A stretch of DNA of 64,000 nucleotides from positions 1 through 64,000 of the forward strand of contig ONCT01000002.1 in assembly GCA_900316395.1 (NCBI GenBank), in the 5' to 3' direction. The first letter of the stretch is position 1; the number at the start of each line of letters is the position of its first letter. The stretch comes from an uncultured Lachnospiraceae bacterium (GTDB taxonomy: Bacteria; Bacillota; Clostridia; Lachnospirales; Lachnospiraceae). A model generated the notes under the pieces. The model ran no database searches. It saw nothing but the letters and a program-made list of their open reading frames with translations, and was not told where the DNA came from. Made by a program: the position numbers and the translations under genes. This document shows, one piece after another, positions 35,031 to 44,898 of this stretch.

Positions 35031-36527
35031 TTATTTATTCTTAAGTCCCATTGCAATCTCAACAACCTTATATGCGCCGTCATAGATTCCAACTTTCTTA
35101 TTCTCCTTGATAGCCTCACACATTTCACCAAGAAGATGGTCGTCCTTTTGGAACATATCTACCATCTGTAAAATGTGTGGAACATCTCTACACTCTAATG
35201 TTCCATCGCCAATCTCTGCAGAGTGGATAGCACCCCACATCTCGTGCTTACCAACACGTCTGATGAATAGCTTAGGTACTGGGTAGAATGCAAGCTCAGA
35301 TGGCTTTGTAGCAAGAACATCACAGCTTCTCATAAGAAGGTTTGTAGCATAAACTGCTTCAAATATGTTCTTATGCCAGAATACATGTACACCACTTACA
35401 TCAGTATTAGGATCAAGAGCACTCTCGCAGAACTTTTCTGTCTCAGACCAATTGTCCATATGCTCTGTTGCCACATCTGCGATTCCCTGAATCTCCTGCT
35501 TCATCCAATCCCATACTTCCTTATAATCACCGATGTTAAGGTAGATTACAGCCTTACCTTCCTTAATCTCAGGCATAAGATGCTGAATGATTGGTGCGAA
35601 TAATTCTCTTTGAGCACCTGCTCCACCGATTGTAAGTAAGTATCTTGTAGCCTTGCCGTTAGCCTTACGAGCCATACGAGCATCACAGTCAGCTTCGATA
35701 TTAGATACAAGCTCGTGGTCAATATAGTGACCTGTATATACAAGTGCGTCGTTAGGCATTGGACTACATACCTTTTTCTTCTGCATTCCGTTACAGATTC
35801 TGTATCCCATGTAAGCGTTCTTACACTGAATAGCGTGAACTGCTCCCTCTGAGAAATGTAAAGCCATTGGCCAGTTGTCTGGAATAGCATTAACTACATA
35901 CTTCATTCCTGCTGCAACTGCTGCCTGTGCTGGCCATGCATGTGTTCCAATTACAGGCATATCCTTAGGAACGTTATTATATACCTGAGCCATAATCTCA
36001 GCATTTTTCTGATCACTACAGTTATATGCTAACTGACGGAATGTCTCATAGTTAACTGGCTCCCATACAAGCTTGTTGAAAATAGGATTCTTAGACCAGC
36101 GTGATCCAAGAGAATATAGCTCATTAGAAGCTGCAATTATCTTAGTACATGGTGTCTCGTTATATGAATTAAGGTCCATCCAATATGGCTTGTAGCCCAT
36201 TGACTTAGCACAGCTTGCCATAGCCATTGATATTCTGTAATGTCCGAATCCCATACGAATATTACCTACAATAATACCTTTATCCATATCGAATTCTGTT
36301 GTAGTAGGTAATTCCTTATCATAATGATTGTTAGTGTCAAGCTCACCTACAAGAATGTTGTCAACATCAAGAGAATCACCAATGTATGGGTTCTTCTGAA
36401 TAACTGTAGGATATGACTTGTTCTCATCATAATTCCATTTCTTGGCATTCTTCTTCTTGCCATTGCATGCCTTCCTGTAGGTGCTGTCAGGCATCACATT
36501 TCCAAATATAACTTTTGCTCTGTCCAT
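35031..36527 (-). CDS. GT-B-like protein of unknown substrate (MurG/MGDG-synthase resemblance)
   Basis: This 498-residue soluble protein has RMGFGHYRISMAMASCAKSMG near residue 90, like the GxGHxR loop of MurG and diacylglycerol glucosyltransferases, and YLLTIGGAGAQRELF near 300, like the glycine loop of the second GT-B domain. A C-terminal MRSCDVLATKPSELAFYPVPK recalls the nucleotide-sugar site. It lacks membrane segments. The N-terminal 80 residues are specific to it. Its place between GH2 and a GPH transporter suggests glycoside metabolism, but the substrate is unknown. It may be a glycosyltransferase or a UDP-sugar-using relative. Confidence 0.6.
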   Translation of the reverse strand: MDRAKVIFGNVMPDSTYRKACNGKKKNAKKWNYDENKSYPTVIQKNPYIGDSLDVDNILVGELDTNNHYDKELPTTTEFDMDKGIIVGNIRMGFGHYRISMAMASCAKSMGYKPYWMDLNSYNETPCTKIIAASNELYSLGSRWSKNPIFNKLVWEPVNYETFRQLAYNCSDQKNAEIMAQVYNNVPKDMPVIGTHAWPAQAAVAAGMKYVVNAIPDNWPMALHFSEGAVHAIQCKNAYMGYRICNGMQKKKVCSPMPNDALVYTGHYIDHELVSNIEADCDARMARKANGKATRYLLTIGGAGAQRELFAPIIQHLMPEIKEGKAVIYLNIGDYKEVWDWMKQEIQGIADVATEHMDNWSETEKFCESALDPNTDVSGVHVFWHKNIFEAVYATNLLMRSCDVLATKPSELAFYPVPKLFIRRVGKHEMWGAIHSAEIGDGTLECRDVPHILQMVDMFQKDDHLLGEMCEAIKENKKVGIYDGAYKVVEIAMGLKNK

Positions 36528-36588
36528 ATCAAATCCCCTTTACTTAATTATTGATAAATGTATGTTATAGATATTACATCTTATAACC

Positions 36589-39030
36589 TTATTTCTTAAC
36601 AACTACCTCTAAAGGAATTGTTACGCTTTCCTTCACATTAGTTGCCTTAAGCGTAATCTTGGCCTTGCCGCCTTCGCCCTTAGTTCTAACGTAAAGTCCT
36701 GCCATTCCACCACGAAGTGGAATTATCTCAGGTCCAATCAAATCAATTGGTCCTTCTGTAAGTGCTACAACTGCTTCCTGGAAGAATGGAACAAGATTAC
36801 CATACTGGTCAACCGCTCTTATTCTAACTGAAGCCACATCATATGTTATATCTTCTACTAACAAATCGTTAGATACAGTTGTCTCTAAGCTTACATCCTG
36901 TACTGTGCCCACAATCTGAGTCTTAACAAGCTTGCCCTTCTTATAGCCTTCTAGCTTGTACTCTGCGGACTCACCACCCCAGTCTCCTACGTATCTTTGG
37001 AATAGTGGAACAGCCTGTCCTGGGTCCATGTGGTATTTCATAACAAGAGGAATTGCCATCTTAGCAACCTTGAAATTCATAAGGTCATCCCAGCCATTAA
37101 GTGCTGCCCAGTTAAGAAGGTCAGCTACTGCCTTGGCGTGGTCCTTAGAATAACCCTCACCCTTGATTATATCATCAAGTACCACAAATGTGTCCATTAA
37201 AATTGGACCATGCTTAAGATTACTATATTCTGAATCCTTGGATGTATATTCACGAAGCAACTTGTCGTTCTTATACATCTTAACTGTATCCATATTACTT
37301 AAAATGTATGTCCTACCTCTATTACATGCAGGATGCTCACCTACATCCATTGTAGAAGCAAGCTCTAATACATCAATATCATCTGACTCACTTGAGTACA
37401 CATTTGCAGCCATCTTAGGATTACGGAACATATCGCATACACCATGGTAGCAAATTCTGTCTCCAGAACCAAAGTCCTTATGAGTGTTGTAATCGAACAT
37501 ACACCAGCCAATTGCACCTGACACTCCGCTCTCTCCAGCAATGTCATTCATAACCTTGGCATGGCGAAGCATGTGGTCTCTTCTATGCTCCTCTGTATCA
37601 TAATTCTTAGTTGGGAACATATGACCATTATACTCTGTTACAAGATAAGGCATATCAGCCTTCTCCTTAGGAACAACGTCCTTCTTCTTGTGACATCCTT
37701 CATTACTTCCACTATGAATGAAATCATTGTATGCATATACATCTTCAAATGTCTGCATCTTAGTTCCTGCCTTAGTACCACCTGTTGGACGGGTAGGATC
37801 ATAATGATGTGCAATCTTGTTAGTTCTCTTGTAGAATTCTTCATCATCCTCTGATTCATTAATTCTAACTCCCCAGAGAATAATTGATGGATGATTACGA
37901 AATTCCTTAATCATCTCCTTAACATTTTTGCATGCTAATAGCTTCCATTCCTCATCACCGATATGCTGCCATCCTGGGAATTCTGTTACAACAAGAAGTC
38001 CTAATTTATCACATTCATTCATAAAGTATCTTGACTGTGAATAGTGAGAGGTTCTTACTGTATTAACGCCTAATTCATTCTTAAGAATCTTAGCATCCTC
38101 TCTCTGCATTGATTCTGGCATAGCATATCCAACATAAGGATAACTCTGATGACGGTTAAGTCCTCTTATTAGGACACGTCTTCCGTTAAGATAGAATCCC
38201 TCTGACTTGAATGCAATCTCTCTAAATCCAATTGTCTCTTCATTAACATCAACAACATTTCCGTTATGAACAAGCTCAGTTCTAACAGTATATAATGTAG
38301 GTGATTCAATGTCCCACAGCTTAACCTCTGACAGAGGAACTGTAGTCTCTAATTGAAGGTCAAGTGGAAGTTCTAATATTGGCTTATCATCAAGATACTG
38401 CTTAACAACAAGCTCGTTATTCTTAATTGCGTCCTTAGCTTCTTCAGATACTTTGTATTCTGTCTTAAGGTGACCTGCCACTGTCATCTTGGCAATTTCT
38501 TTCCTGCTCTTCTTATCAGTATTTGCAGCAAGTGGTGCAGGCTGATAGAAACAGCTAATAATATGAACAGGCTCCTTAACCTCAAGATATACATCTCTAT
38601 AGATACCACCGAATGTCATGTAATCAATAACATAACCGAACGGAGGCTGATTGATGCTCTCGTTAGAATCACATTTTACAGTAACAAGGTTATCACCTTC
38701 GCTAAGCAACTCAGTAACGTCTATGGAAAATGCGTTATAACCATTCTTGTGACATTTCTTATGCTCACCATTAATATAGATGTCTGCTTTGTGGCCAACC
38801 GCCTCGAAGACAAGATAGAGGTTCTTACCCTCCCAAGCCTTGTCATACTTGATATTCTTCTGATAGCAGCTTACCATCTGATAATCGTGCTCATCGAAAT
38901 AGTTATATGCCACTTCCTTAACAGTATGAGGAACATTAACAACCTGGCCATCTGTTATGGCAGACGAGATGTACTCCTCTTTGAATTCTTCAGAAAACAA
39001 CCAATTCTTATCTAGAAAAATCTTCGACAT
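36589..39030 (-). CDS. Glycoside hydrolase family 2
   Basis: ATG 39030 (MSKIFLDKNWLF) with an AGGGGTGGA site is used; 813 residues. An N-terminal sugar-binding domain (WEGKNLYLVFEAVGHKADIYING), an Ig-like domain and the TIM-barrel catalytic domain follow. GVRINESEDDEEF has the acid/base Asn-Glu and YLVTEYNGHMFPT the nucleophile. C-terminal beta domains complete it. No signal peptide, so it acts in the cytoplasm on imported sugar. GH2 covers beta-galactosidases, glucuronidases and mannosidases; the exact specificity is open. It is 21 bases behind the TetR gene and 61 bases ahead of the GT-B-like gene. Confidence 0.9.
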   Translation of the reverse strand: MSKIFLDKNWLFSEEFKEEYISSAITDGQVVNVPHTVKEVAYNYFDEHDYQMVSCYQKNIKYDKAWEGKNLYLVFEAVGHKADIYINGEHKKCHKNGYNAFSIDVTELLSEGDNLVTVKCDSNESINQPPFGYVIDYMTFGGIYRDVYLEVKEPVHIISCFYQPAPLAANTDKKSRKEIAKMTVAGHLKTEYKVSEEAKDAIKNNELVVKQYLDDKPILELPLDLQLETTVPLSEVKLWDIESPTLYTVRTELVHNGNVVDVNEETIGFREIAFKSEGFYLNGRRVLIRGLNRHQSYPYVGYAMPESMQREDAKILKNELGVNTVRTSHYSQSRYFMNECDKLGLLVVTEFPGWQHIGDEEWKLLACKNVKEMIKEFRNHPSIILWGVRINESEDDEEFYKRTNKIAHHYDPTRPTGGTKAGTKMQTFEDVYAYNDFIHSGSNEGCHKKKDVVPKEKADMPYLVTEYNGHMFPTKNYDTEEHRRDHMLRHAKVMNDIAGESGVSGAIGWCMFDYNTHKDFGSGDRICYHGVCDMFRNPKMAANVYSSESDDIDVLELASTMDVGEHPACNRGRTYILSNMDTVKMYKNDKLLREYTSKDSEYSNLKHGPILMDTFVVLDDIIKGEGYSKDHAKAVADLLNWAALNGWDDLMNFKVAKMAIPLVMKYHMDPGQAVPLFQRYVGDWGGESAEYKLEGYKKGKLVKTQIVGTVQDVSLETTVSNDLLVEDITYDVASVRIRAVDQYGNLVPFFQEAVVALTEGPIDLIGPEIIPLRGGMAGLYVRTKGEGGKAKITLKATNVKESVTIPLEVVVKK

Positions 39031-39051
39031 AATATCCACCCCTATACTTAA

Positions 39052-39621
39052 TTATTCTTTAATTATAATACCTTCAGTCAGAATATTAACAAGCTCTCTT
39101 AGCGCTTCCTCGTAAGTAATCTTATTCTTCTGAAGCTCATCGCCCATAAGAAATCTCTCCAAAGTCGCCTCGTGAGCTAACTGGAATATAACCCTGTTAA
39201 CATCCTTAATAAGACCTTGCTTAACGCCTTCATCCATCAGCTCTAAGGTCTGCTCCCAGCCATTCTCCAAGCGCTCATATAACCTTGCGTATGCCTTAGG
39301 GTATTTGCCCTTAAGCACATACAACTGGGTGAAGTCAACGCCAACATAAGCATCAGGAAGAACGCCTAATATGGTCTTAAGCTTCTCGATTAATGAAAGC
39401 TCTGGGTCATTTACAACCTTACTTTGTAATTCGTTAACAGAGTCAAATGTGTAATCAACCACTTCATATAATAGTGTACCCTTGTCAGGGAAGACAGTGT
39501 AAATTGTCTTCTTACTCATACCAAGTTCGTTGGCAAGGTCATCCATAGTGAACTTAACTCCCTTGGTCTTATACACATTCAAAGCCCCTTCTAATATCCT
39601 AGCCTTGTTATCTATTGTCAT
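39052..39621 (-). CDS. TetR-family transcriptional regulator
   Basis: ATG 39621 has a GGGAGGT site and gives 189 residues. FTMDDLANELGMSKKTIYTVFPDKGTLLYEV is a TetR helix-turn-helix at residues about 20-55; the rest is the helical ligand domain. It heads the carbohydrate operon and lies next to a palindrome (39658-39678), so it probably represses its own transcript and is released by a sugar or metabolite. Confidence 0.9.
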   Translation of the reverse strand: MTIDNKARILEGALNVYKTKGVKFTMDDLANELGMSKKTIYTVFPDKGTLLYEVVDYTFDSVNELQSKVVNDPELSLIEKLKTILGVLPDAYVGVDFTQLYVLKGKYPKAYARLYERLENGWEQTLELMDEGVKQGLIKDVNRVIFQLAHEATLERFLMGDELQKNKITYEEALRELVNILTEGIIIKE

Positions 39622-39657
39622 TTCATACCTCCCAGGCAAATAGTTCTGCTTTTAATA

Positions 39658-39678
39658 TGGAAACGATTTTAGTTTCCA
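39658..39678. promoter_or_regulatory. Candidate TetR operator
   Basis: TGGAAAC and GTTTCCA surround GATTTTA in a perfect 7-bp inverted repeat, 37 bases upstream of the TetR gene start. This is the size and place usual for TetR autoregulation. Confidence 0.65.
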
Positions 39679-39799
39679 CAGTTTCTTCCATTTTATCATT
39701 AGTTAGGGGCAGTTACAAGCATATTTTATGTATAAAATAAATGTGAAGTTTTTGTGAACTTTATATAAAAACCTATGCCAGCGCAATATATAGTGGAAG

Positions 39800-40516
39800 C
39801 TACTTGCATATAGCACTAGATATCATACATATGAGGGTTACGCTTACAGGAATTGTCACTGTATCTATGCTTCCCTTAGAAACAAGTTCGACAAATGTTG
39901 CAACAACTGCTATTACAAGAGACTGTAGCATGACTCTTAGAACCGAATAGTCATATAACACGAGCATTGCAATTATTGATACTGCAAATGCTACAATAAA
40001 CATAGCTATACTTCCAGCATAAGTCTTATCATTATTCGCAATGCGAAAATGCTTCTTGCCTAATTTCTTACCAATCAGGGCAGCCGCCGCATCACCTAGT
40101 GCCCATACTAATAGCTCAATACATACTATTCCAATATCGCCATAAACTCCGCATACAATAATGATGCAAGCCTGTAGGCAACAATACTGTATAAAGCTTT
40201 TTCTTATTTCTCCGTCAGTTCGTTCAACGAAGAAGTCAGTGTATCCTTTTACCTTACTTATTAGTCGAAGACCTATATTCGCTCCTATGGCGAATATAAA
40301 TAATGAAAATGCTGCTATATAGAAATCAATAGCAAAATAAAGGCATAGTGGTGTCATGGCTATTGCTGTAAAATGCATTAGCTTGCGAAACACTTCTTCA
40401 TTAACCTTCGTCTTCTTTCTAATTAGCATTAAAAGAAGAACGATTACAAGAGTAATCGTTCCTGTTAATAGCACTGTTATTAATAAATTCTCTAATGCGT
40501 ATCCTTCTATCATCAA
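39800..40516 (-). CDS. CTP-dependent lipid kinase-like membrane protein (SEC59/VTE5/Dgk1 type)
   Basis: This 238-residue protein has about seven membrane segments. WALGDAAAALIGKKLGKKHF is the nucleotide motif of the phytol, dolichol and CTP-dependent diacylglycerol kinase family, and NDKTYAGSIAMF the following KTxxGSxAxF motif. FRKLMHFTAIAM is the first conserved segment. It would phosphorylate a lipid alcohol with CTP, perhaps polyprenol or diacylglycerol; the substrate is open. The start ATG 40516 lies two bases past the stop of the DnaA-domain-like gene, so both are co-translated. Confidence 0.82.
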   Translation of the reverse strand: MMIEGYALENLLITVLLTGTITLVIVLLLMLIRKKTKVNEEVFRKLMHFTAIAMTPLCLYFAIDFYIAAFSLFIFAIGANIGLRLISKVKGYTDFFVERTDGEIRKSFIQYCCLQACIIIVCGVYGDIGIVCIELLVWALGDAAAALIGKKLGKKHFRIANNDKTYAGSIAMFIVAFAVSIIAMLVLYDYSVLRVMLQSLVIAVVATFVELVSKGSIDTVTIPVSVTLICMISSAICK

Positions 40517-40518
40517 AC

Positions 40519-41199
40519 TTACCTGTTAAGTGAATTCTCCAAACCCTTAAGTGCTGCCTTAACGTCCTCAACATCTGCTACAAGTTCATCATCTTCCTTG
40601 ATCTTGTCGGCGATGCTCTTCTTAGCATTTGTTACAGACGTAGAACCAATTCCACCGAACTCTTCACAGATTGTAGCGTTGCTGGCCTTAAGCTCATTAG
40701 CACATACATAGATGGCAATTCTTCTTGCATTAGCAACATCTGCTTTTCTAGACTTAGATAAGATGTCTTCTGAAGATACTTCTAATACATCAGCCACGCA
40801 ATCAATTACATCCTGGCATGAAAGTGATGAAGCTACCTTCTTAGCTGGCGCCTTCTTAGTCGCTGTAGCTTTCTTAGTTGCTGTAGCCTTCTTAGGCTCT
40901 GCTTTCTTTGCTGGCGCTGCTGCCTTAGGTGCTGCTGAAGCCTTAGGTGCTGCTTGAGCTTCCTTCTTTGCAGGAGCTGCTTCATTCTTCGCTGGTGCAG
41001 CTGCCTTAGGAACAGTTATCTCTTCACTGAAGAACTCATCATCAAATTCCTTGAAATCATCTTCTATATCATCGAAGAATTCTGGCGACAATAAGTCGCT
41101 ATATTGTTTTTCCTTAAAATAATCGTAACATAATTTTGCTGCAACACCAGCTGCTGCAACAGTAGCAATTCCTGTTAATGCCTTGAACAATTTGCCCAT
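40519..41199 (-). CDS. Membrane-tethered DnaA-domain-IV-like protein
   Basis: An N-terminal hydrophobic helix (MGKLFKALTGIATVAAAGVAAKL) is followed by an acidic stretch, an Ala/Pro/Lys low-complexity linker (residues about 65-120) and a C-terminal domain: DVIDCVADVLEVSSEDILSK, ADVANARRIAIYVC, EEFGGIGSTSVTNAKKSI. These three parts match the helices of DnaA domain IV (xxVAxxxxVxxEDIxSK, RxxxxARQIAMYL, GxxFGGRDHTTVxHA). The DNA-contacting R, D and H of GGRDHTT are replaced by I, G and S, so a DnaA box is probably not its target. It is followed by a lipid-kinase-like gene. A nucleoid or membrane anchor is a guess. Confidence 0.65.
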   Translation of the reverse strand: MGKLFKALTGIATVAAAGVAAKLCYDYFKEKQYSDLLSPEFFDDIEDDFKEFDDEFFSEEITVPKAAAPAKNEAAPAKKEAQAAPKASAAPKAAAPAKKAEPKKATATKKATATKKAPAKKVASSLSCQDVIDCVADVLEVSSEDILSKSRKADVANARRIAIYVCANELKASNATICEEFGGIGSTSVTNAKKSIADKIKEDDELVADVEDVKAALKGLENSLNR

Positions 41200-41316
41200 T
41201 AACCTATCCCCCTTATGTAAATGTAATTATCAATCTATAAAACTACAACTTATATTCTATATATTACGGGGGATTAAGTCAAGGAAGGATGTGTTTGGGT
41301 TGACAAAACAAGCCTG

Positions 41317-42729
41317 TCAACTTTTCCTCTCTAGGAAGAACTGCCGCGTCTCCTTGGCAATTATGCCAGAGAGAGCGAAGATGGCAATCATATTCGGAAT
41401 CGCCATTAGGCCGTTGAAGATATCGGCAATTGTCCATACTGCTGATACAGTCATATATGGACCAATAAATACAGCGATTATATATAGGATTTTGAATGAT
41501 GTAACAACCCATGGTTTGTCAGGATGAAGGTACATCATACATCTTTCAGCGTAATAGTTCCAACCTAGAATTGACGTAAATGCGAAAAAGGTCAGACATG
41601 TCATTAAGAGAAATGCTGTCACATCATCATTAAGAGGAAGGCCTGTCTGGAATGCGTATGTTGTAATCTGAACGCCCTCTAAGCCTTCCATTTGCCATGC
41701 ACCTGTTAGGACAATACAAATACCTGTCATACTACATATTATAATAGTGTCGAAAAATGTACCTGTCATAGACACGAGGCCCTGACGAACAGGTTGATTT
41801 GTCTTAGCCGCAGCTGCAGCGATTGGTGCAGAACCGAGTCCTGCCTCATTAGAGAATATTCCTCTTGCCATACCCTTTTGCATTGCAACGAAGAATGAGC
41901 CGACCAGTCCTCCTGTAACAGCCATAGGGTCAAATGCAGCCTCAACAATAATTGCAATTGCTCTAGGCACCTCAGTAATATTGAATATTATAAGACCAAT
42001 GCACATTCCAAGATATATTACAAACATAACCGGCACAAAGACTGAGGACACCTTAGTTATTCTCTTAATTCCGCCAAATATTATGAGGCCTACCACCACT
42101 GCAATAACTACTGATGTTACAACAGTATAGATGCTGAAGGAACCAATTCCTGGAATTGTTATTGGTGTTGAATTATCTCTATTGAAGAAATCATTAATCG
42201 CAAGATTAATTCCATTAACCTGTGTAAATGTTCCTATACCAAATAGTCCTACACATGCTCCAAAGAATGCAAAAACTCTTGCAAGCCATTTCCACTTAGG
42301 GCCCATTCCCTTCTCAATGTACATAAAGGGACCGCCAAGGGCTTTGCCATCAGCGTCAAAATCTCTAAATCTTATGGCGAGAAAGCCCTCAGAGTATTTT
42401 GTTGCCATTCCAATAAATGCAGTAACCACCATCCAAAACAGTGCACCTGGACCACCAGTTGATACAGCTGTTGCAACACCTACGATATTACCAGTTCCAA
42501 CTGTGGCAGACAAAGCAGTCATTAAGGCACCAAAGCTTGACACTTCACCCTTTTCATCACCATTATCTTCTTTATCGAATATCCACTTAAGAGCAAGCGG
42601 CAGCTTCCTTAACTGAATTACGCCTGTTCTTATTGTAAGCAGCAAACCTCCCGCCAGGATAAGTACTATTAATGGGACACCCCATACAAATCCATCTATT
42701 ATCTCTAAAGTTTTATTTATTGTTTCCAA
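41317..42729 (-). CDS. AGCS-family sodium:alanine/glycine symporter
   Basis: This 470-residue protein has about eleven membrane helices. ATVGTGNIVGVATAVSTGGPGALFWM near residue 80 and KYSEGFLAIRFR are AGCS family hallmarks; RGIFSNEAGLGSAPIAAAAA is the second conserved motif. It imports alanine or glycine with sodium. It is monocistronic; an inverted repeat (GTTGAC/GTCAAC, 41299-41321) overlaps the stop and could act as a weak terminator. The arginine cluster begins further upstream but does not obviously share it. Confidence 0.92.
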   Translation of the reverse strand: METINKTLEIIDGFVWGVPLIVLILAGGLLLTIRTGVIQLRKLPLALKWIFDKEDNGDEKGEVSSFGALMTALSATVGTGNIVGVATAVSTGGPGALFWMVVTAFIGMATKYSEGFLAIRFRDFDADGKALGGPFMYIEKGMGPKWKWLARVFAFFGACVGLFGIGTFTQVNGINLAINDFFNRDNSTPITIPGIGSFSIYTVVTSVVIAVVVGLIIFGGIKRITKVSSVFVPVMFVIYLGMCIGLIIFNITEVPRAIAIIVEAAFDPMAVTGGLVGSFFVAMQKGMARGIFSNEAGLGSAPIAAAAAKTNQPVRQGLVSMTGTFFDTIIICSMTGICIVLTGAWQMEGLEGVQITTYAFQTGLPLNDDVTAFLLMTCLTFFAFTSILGWNYYAERCMMYLHPDKPWVVTSFKILYIIAVFIGPYMTVSAVWTIADIFNGLMAIPNMIAIFALSGIIAKETRQFFLERKS

Positions 42730-42765
42730 TGTCTTATTGTTCCTTTATATGATTTGGGGTACATC

Positions 42766-43959
42766 TTATGATAGTACATCTATAATAGTATCAATTGCCT
42801 TGTCAATATCAGCCTTGCTTATTACAAGAGGTGGAAGAAGACGAAGAACATTTCCACCAGCAGAGAGAACCACAAGACCTCTGCTTAGGCATTCCTTCAC
42901 AACATCTCCTGCCTTAATGCTCTCATCTAATACAACGCCCTGCATAAAGCCTTTGCCACGATGTGACATAGCCTTATCACAAGTTGCTACAATATCATCT
43001 AACTTCGACTCTAGGTATGGTGTTAGTTCATTAACATTTTCAAGAACATTGTTCTTATTCATAATATCAATTGACGCTTCAACCGCAGCACAGCATAGTG
43101 GATTGCCACCGTAAGTTGTACCATGGTCACCAGGTGTAAGACTACTCTTAGCCACCTTGTCAGTCACAAGAAATGCGCCAATTGGAAGACCGCCACCCAA
43201 GGCCTTGGCAGTTAGCAAAATGTCAGGCTTAACATCGTATCCCATATAGGCATAGACATTCCCCGTACGACACATGCCACACTGAATCTCATCAAATATC
43301 AGAAGAATGTCCTTACTGTCACATATCTTCCTTACATCCTCTAGGAATTCCTTCTTTGCAGGTGTAACTCCACCCTCGCCTTGAACAGGCTCAATTATAA
43401 TTGCGCATGTATCATCATCAACTGCGGCTTCAACTGAAGCGTAGTCGTTGAACTTGGCAAATGTAACCTTATCCATAAGTGGATAGAATGGATTACGGTA
43501 GCTCTCAGTTCCAGTTACTGAAAGGGCTCCTACTGTCCTTCCATGAAATGAGCTTTCCATGGCAACAATGCCATATCCATTATGACCACTCTTGTTATAT
43601 GCATACTTCTTCGCAGTCTTAATTGCACCCTCTACTGCCTCAGCACCTGAGTTTGTAAAAAATGCTTTGTCCATTCCACTCACCTTGCAAAGTGCCTTGG
43701 ATGCATTAGCAAGTGAAGGATGATAATATAGGTTGGATGTATGATACAGCTTATCAACCTGAGCCTTAATAGCATCATTGAATTCCTTATTGTTATAGCC
43801 TAGGGCCATAACACCAATACCTGATGCGAAGTCAAGATACTCCTTGCCATCTGTATCATAAAGTGTAACACCCTCCCCCTTCTCGAACACAACGTCAAAA
43901 CGATTGTATACGTGGAAGCAATTTTCTTCTGTTACATCTATTATCTCTTGTTTATTCAT
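42766..43959 (-). CDS. argD: Acetylornithine aminotransferase
   Basis: This 397-residue class III PLP aminotransferase converts N-acetylglutamate semialdehyde and glutamate to N-acetylornithine. LLIFDEIQCGMCRTG holds the PLP-binding aspartate, LLTAKALGGGLPIGAF the Schiff-base lysine, TNSGAEAVEGAIKTA the phosphate loop. An AGAGGA site precedes ATG 43959. It is last of the argC-argJ-argB-argD operon, 15 bases behind argB. Confidence 0.95.
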   Translation of the reverse strand: MNKQEIIDVTEENCFHVYNRFDVVFEKGEGVTLYDTDGKEYLDFASGIGVMALGYNNKEFNDAIKAQVDKLYHTSNLYYHPSLANASKALCKVSGMDKAFFTNSGAEAVEGAIKTAKKYAYNKSGHNGYGIVAMESSFHGRTVGALSVTGTESYRNPFYPLMDKVTFAKFNDYASVEAAVDDDTCAIIIEPVQGEGGVTPAKKEFLEDVRKICDSKDILLIFDEIQCGMCRTGNVYAYMGYDVKPDILLTAKALGGGLPIGAFLVTDKVAKSSLTPGDHGTTYGGNPLCCAAVEASIDIMNKNNVLENVNELTPYLESKLDDIVATCDKAMSHRGKGFMQGVVLDESIKAGDVVKECLSRGLVVLSAGGNVLRLLPPLVISKADIDKAIDTIIDVLS

Positions 43960-43974
43960 AATGATTATCCTCTC

Positions 43975-44874
43975 TTACACATTATAGTATCTGTCTGCAT
44001 TATCATTAAGAATTGCAGTTCCAATTCCTTTATTAGTAAATATCTCAAGAAGCAGGCAATGCGCCACTCTTCCATCAAGAATATGCACTCTGCCAACACC
44101 TTCTTCAATAGCATCCATACAGCTTCTCATCTTAGGAATCATACCACCCTTAATAGTTCCATCCTCAATAAGAAGTCTGGCCTCACTAATAGTAAGCTCA
44201 GATATTAATGTACTCTCATCCTCAGGATTTCTGCACACTCCAGATGTGTCTGTAAGAAATGCGAGCTTTTCAGCCTCAACAGCCTTGGCAATGGCGCAGG
44301 CTGCATCATCAGCATTAATATTATATGTATCGAAATTCTCATCAAGGCCAATCGGACATACAATTGGAAGGAAATCCTTCTCTAACATATCAAATATTAT
44401 CTTAGGATTAACCTTGGAAATCTCACCAACATAACCTATGTCCTTGCCATCAGACAGCTTCTTCTTAACAGTAAGAAGGTTGCCATCCTTACCACTAATT
44501 CCAATGGCATTAACACCTAATTCCTGTACCAGTGATACAAGAGACTTATTAACTCTGTTGAGCACCATCTCAGCAATCTCCATAGTATTAGCATCAGTCT
44601 TCCTTAAGCCGTTAACGAACTCTGGCGTCTGTCCACTTTTCTCAACCCATTTACTAATGTCCTTGCCACCGCCATGAACAATAATAGGCTTAAATCCAAC
44701 AAGCTTAAGCAGAGTAACATCCTGAATAACATGCTGCTTTAATTCTTCATCAAGCATGGCACTACCGCCATACTTTACAACAATTATCTTCCTGTTAAAT
44801 CTCTGTATATAAGGAAGTGCTTCAACAAGCACTGCTGCTTTCTCTAATACACTTTCCATATTCTTATCGTCCAT
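43975..44874 (-). CDS. argB: Acetylglutamate kinase
   Basis: The 299 residues show the amino-acid-kinase fold: [41 protein letters not shown] and the C-terminal [14 protein letters not shown]. It phosphorylates N-acetylglutamate. The N-terminal helix ([21 protein letters not shown]) is like that of arginine-inhibited, hexameric enzymes, so feedback control by arginine is possible. It lies between argJ and argD with short gaps. Confidence 0.96.
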   Translation of the reverse strand: MDDKNMESVLEKAAVLVEALPYIQRFNRKIIVVKYGGSAMLDEELKQHVIQDVTLLKLVGFKPIIVHGGGKDISKWVEKSGQTPEFVNGLRKTDANTMEIAEMVLNRVNKSLVSLVQELGVNAIGISGKDGNLLTVKKKLSDGKDIGYVGEISKVNPKIIFDMLEKDFLPIVCPIGLDENFDTYNINADDAACAIAKAVEAEKLAFLTDTSGVCRNPEDESTLISELTISEARLLIEDGTIKGGMIPKMRSCMDAIEEGVGRVHILDGRVAHCLLLEIFTNKGIGTAILNDNADRYYNV

Positions 44875-44898
44875 TTCACATAATCCTTTCTCTATAAA

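Noticed and set aside
38470-39015. Plus-strand 181-residue frame
   Set aside because: Antisense to the GH2 gene, no ribosome site, no domain; shadow of the hydrolase reading frame.
41299-41321. GTTGAC/GTCAAC hairpin as firm terminator of the AGCS gene
   Set aside because: The six-base stem overlaps the stop codon and has no U-tract; kept only as a note in the gene entry.
42131-42616. Plus-strand 161-residue frame
   Set aside because: Antisense to the AGCS symporter in all its length; repeats of Pro/Ala reflect symporter codons.
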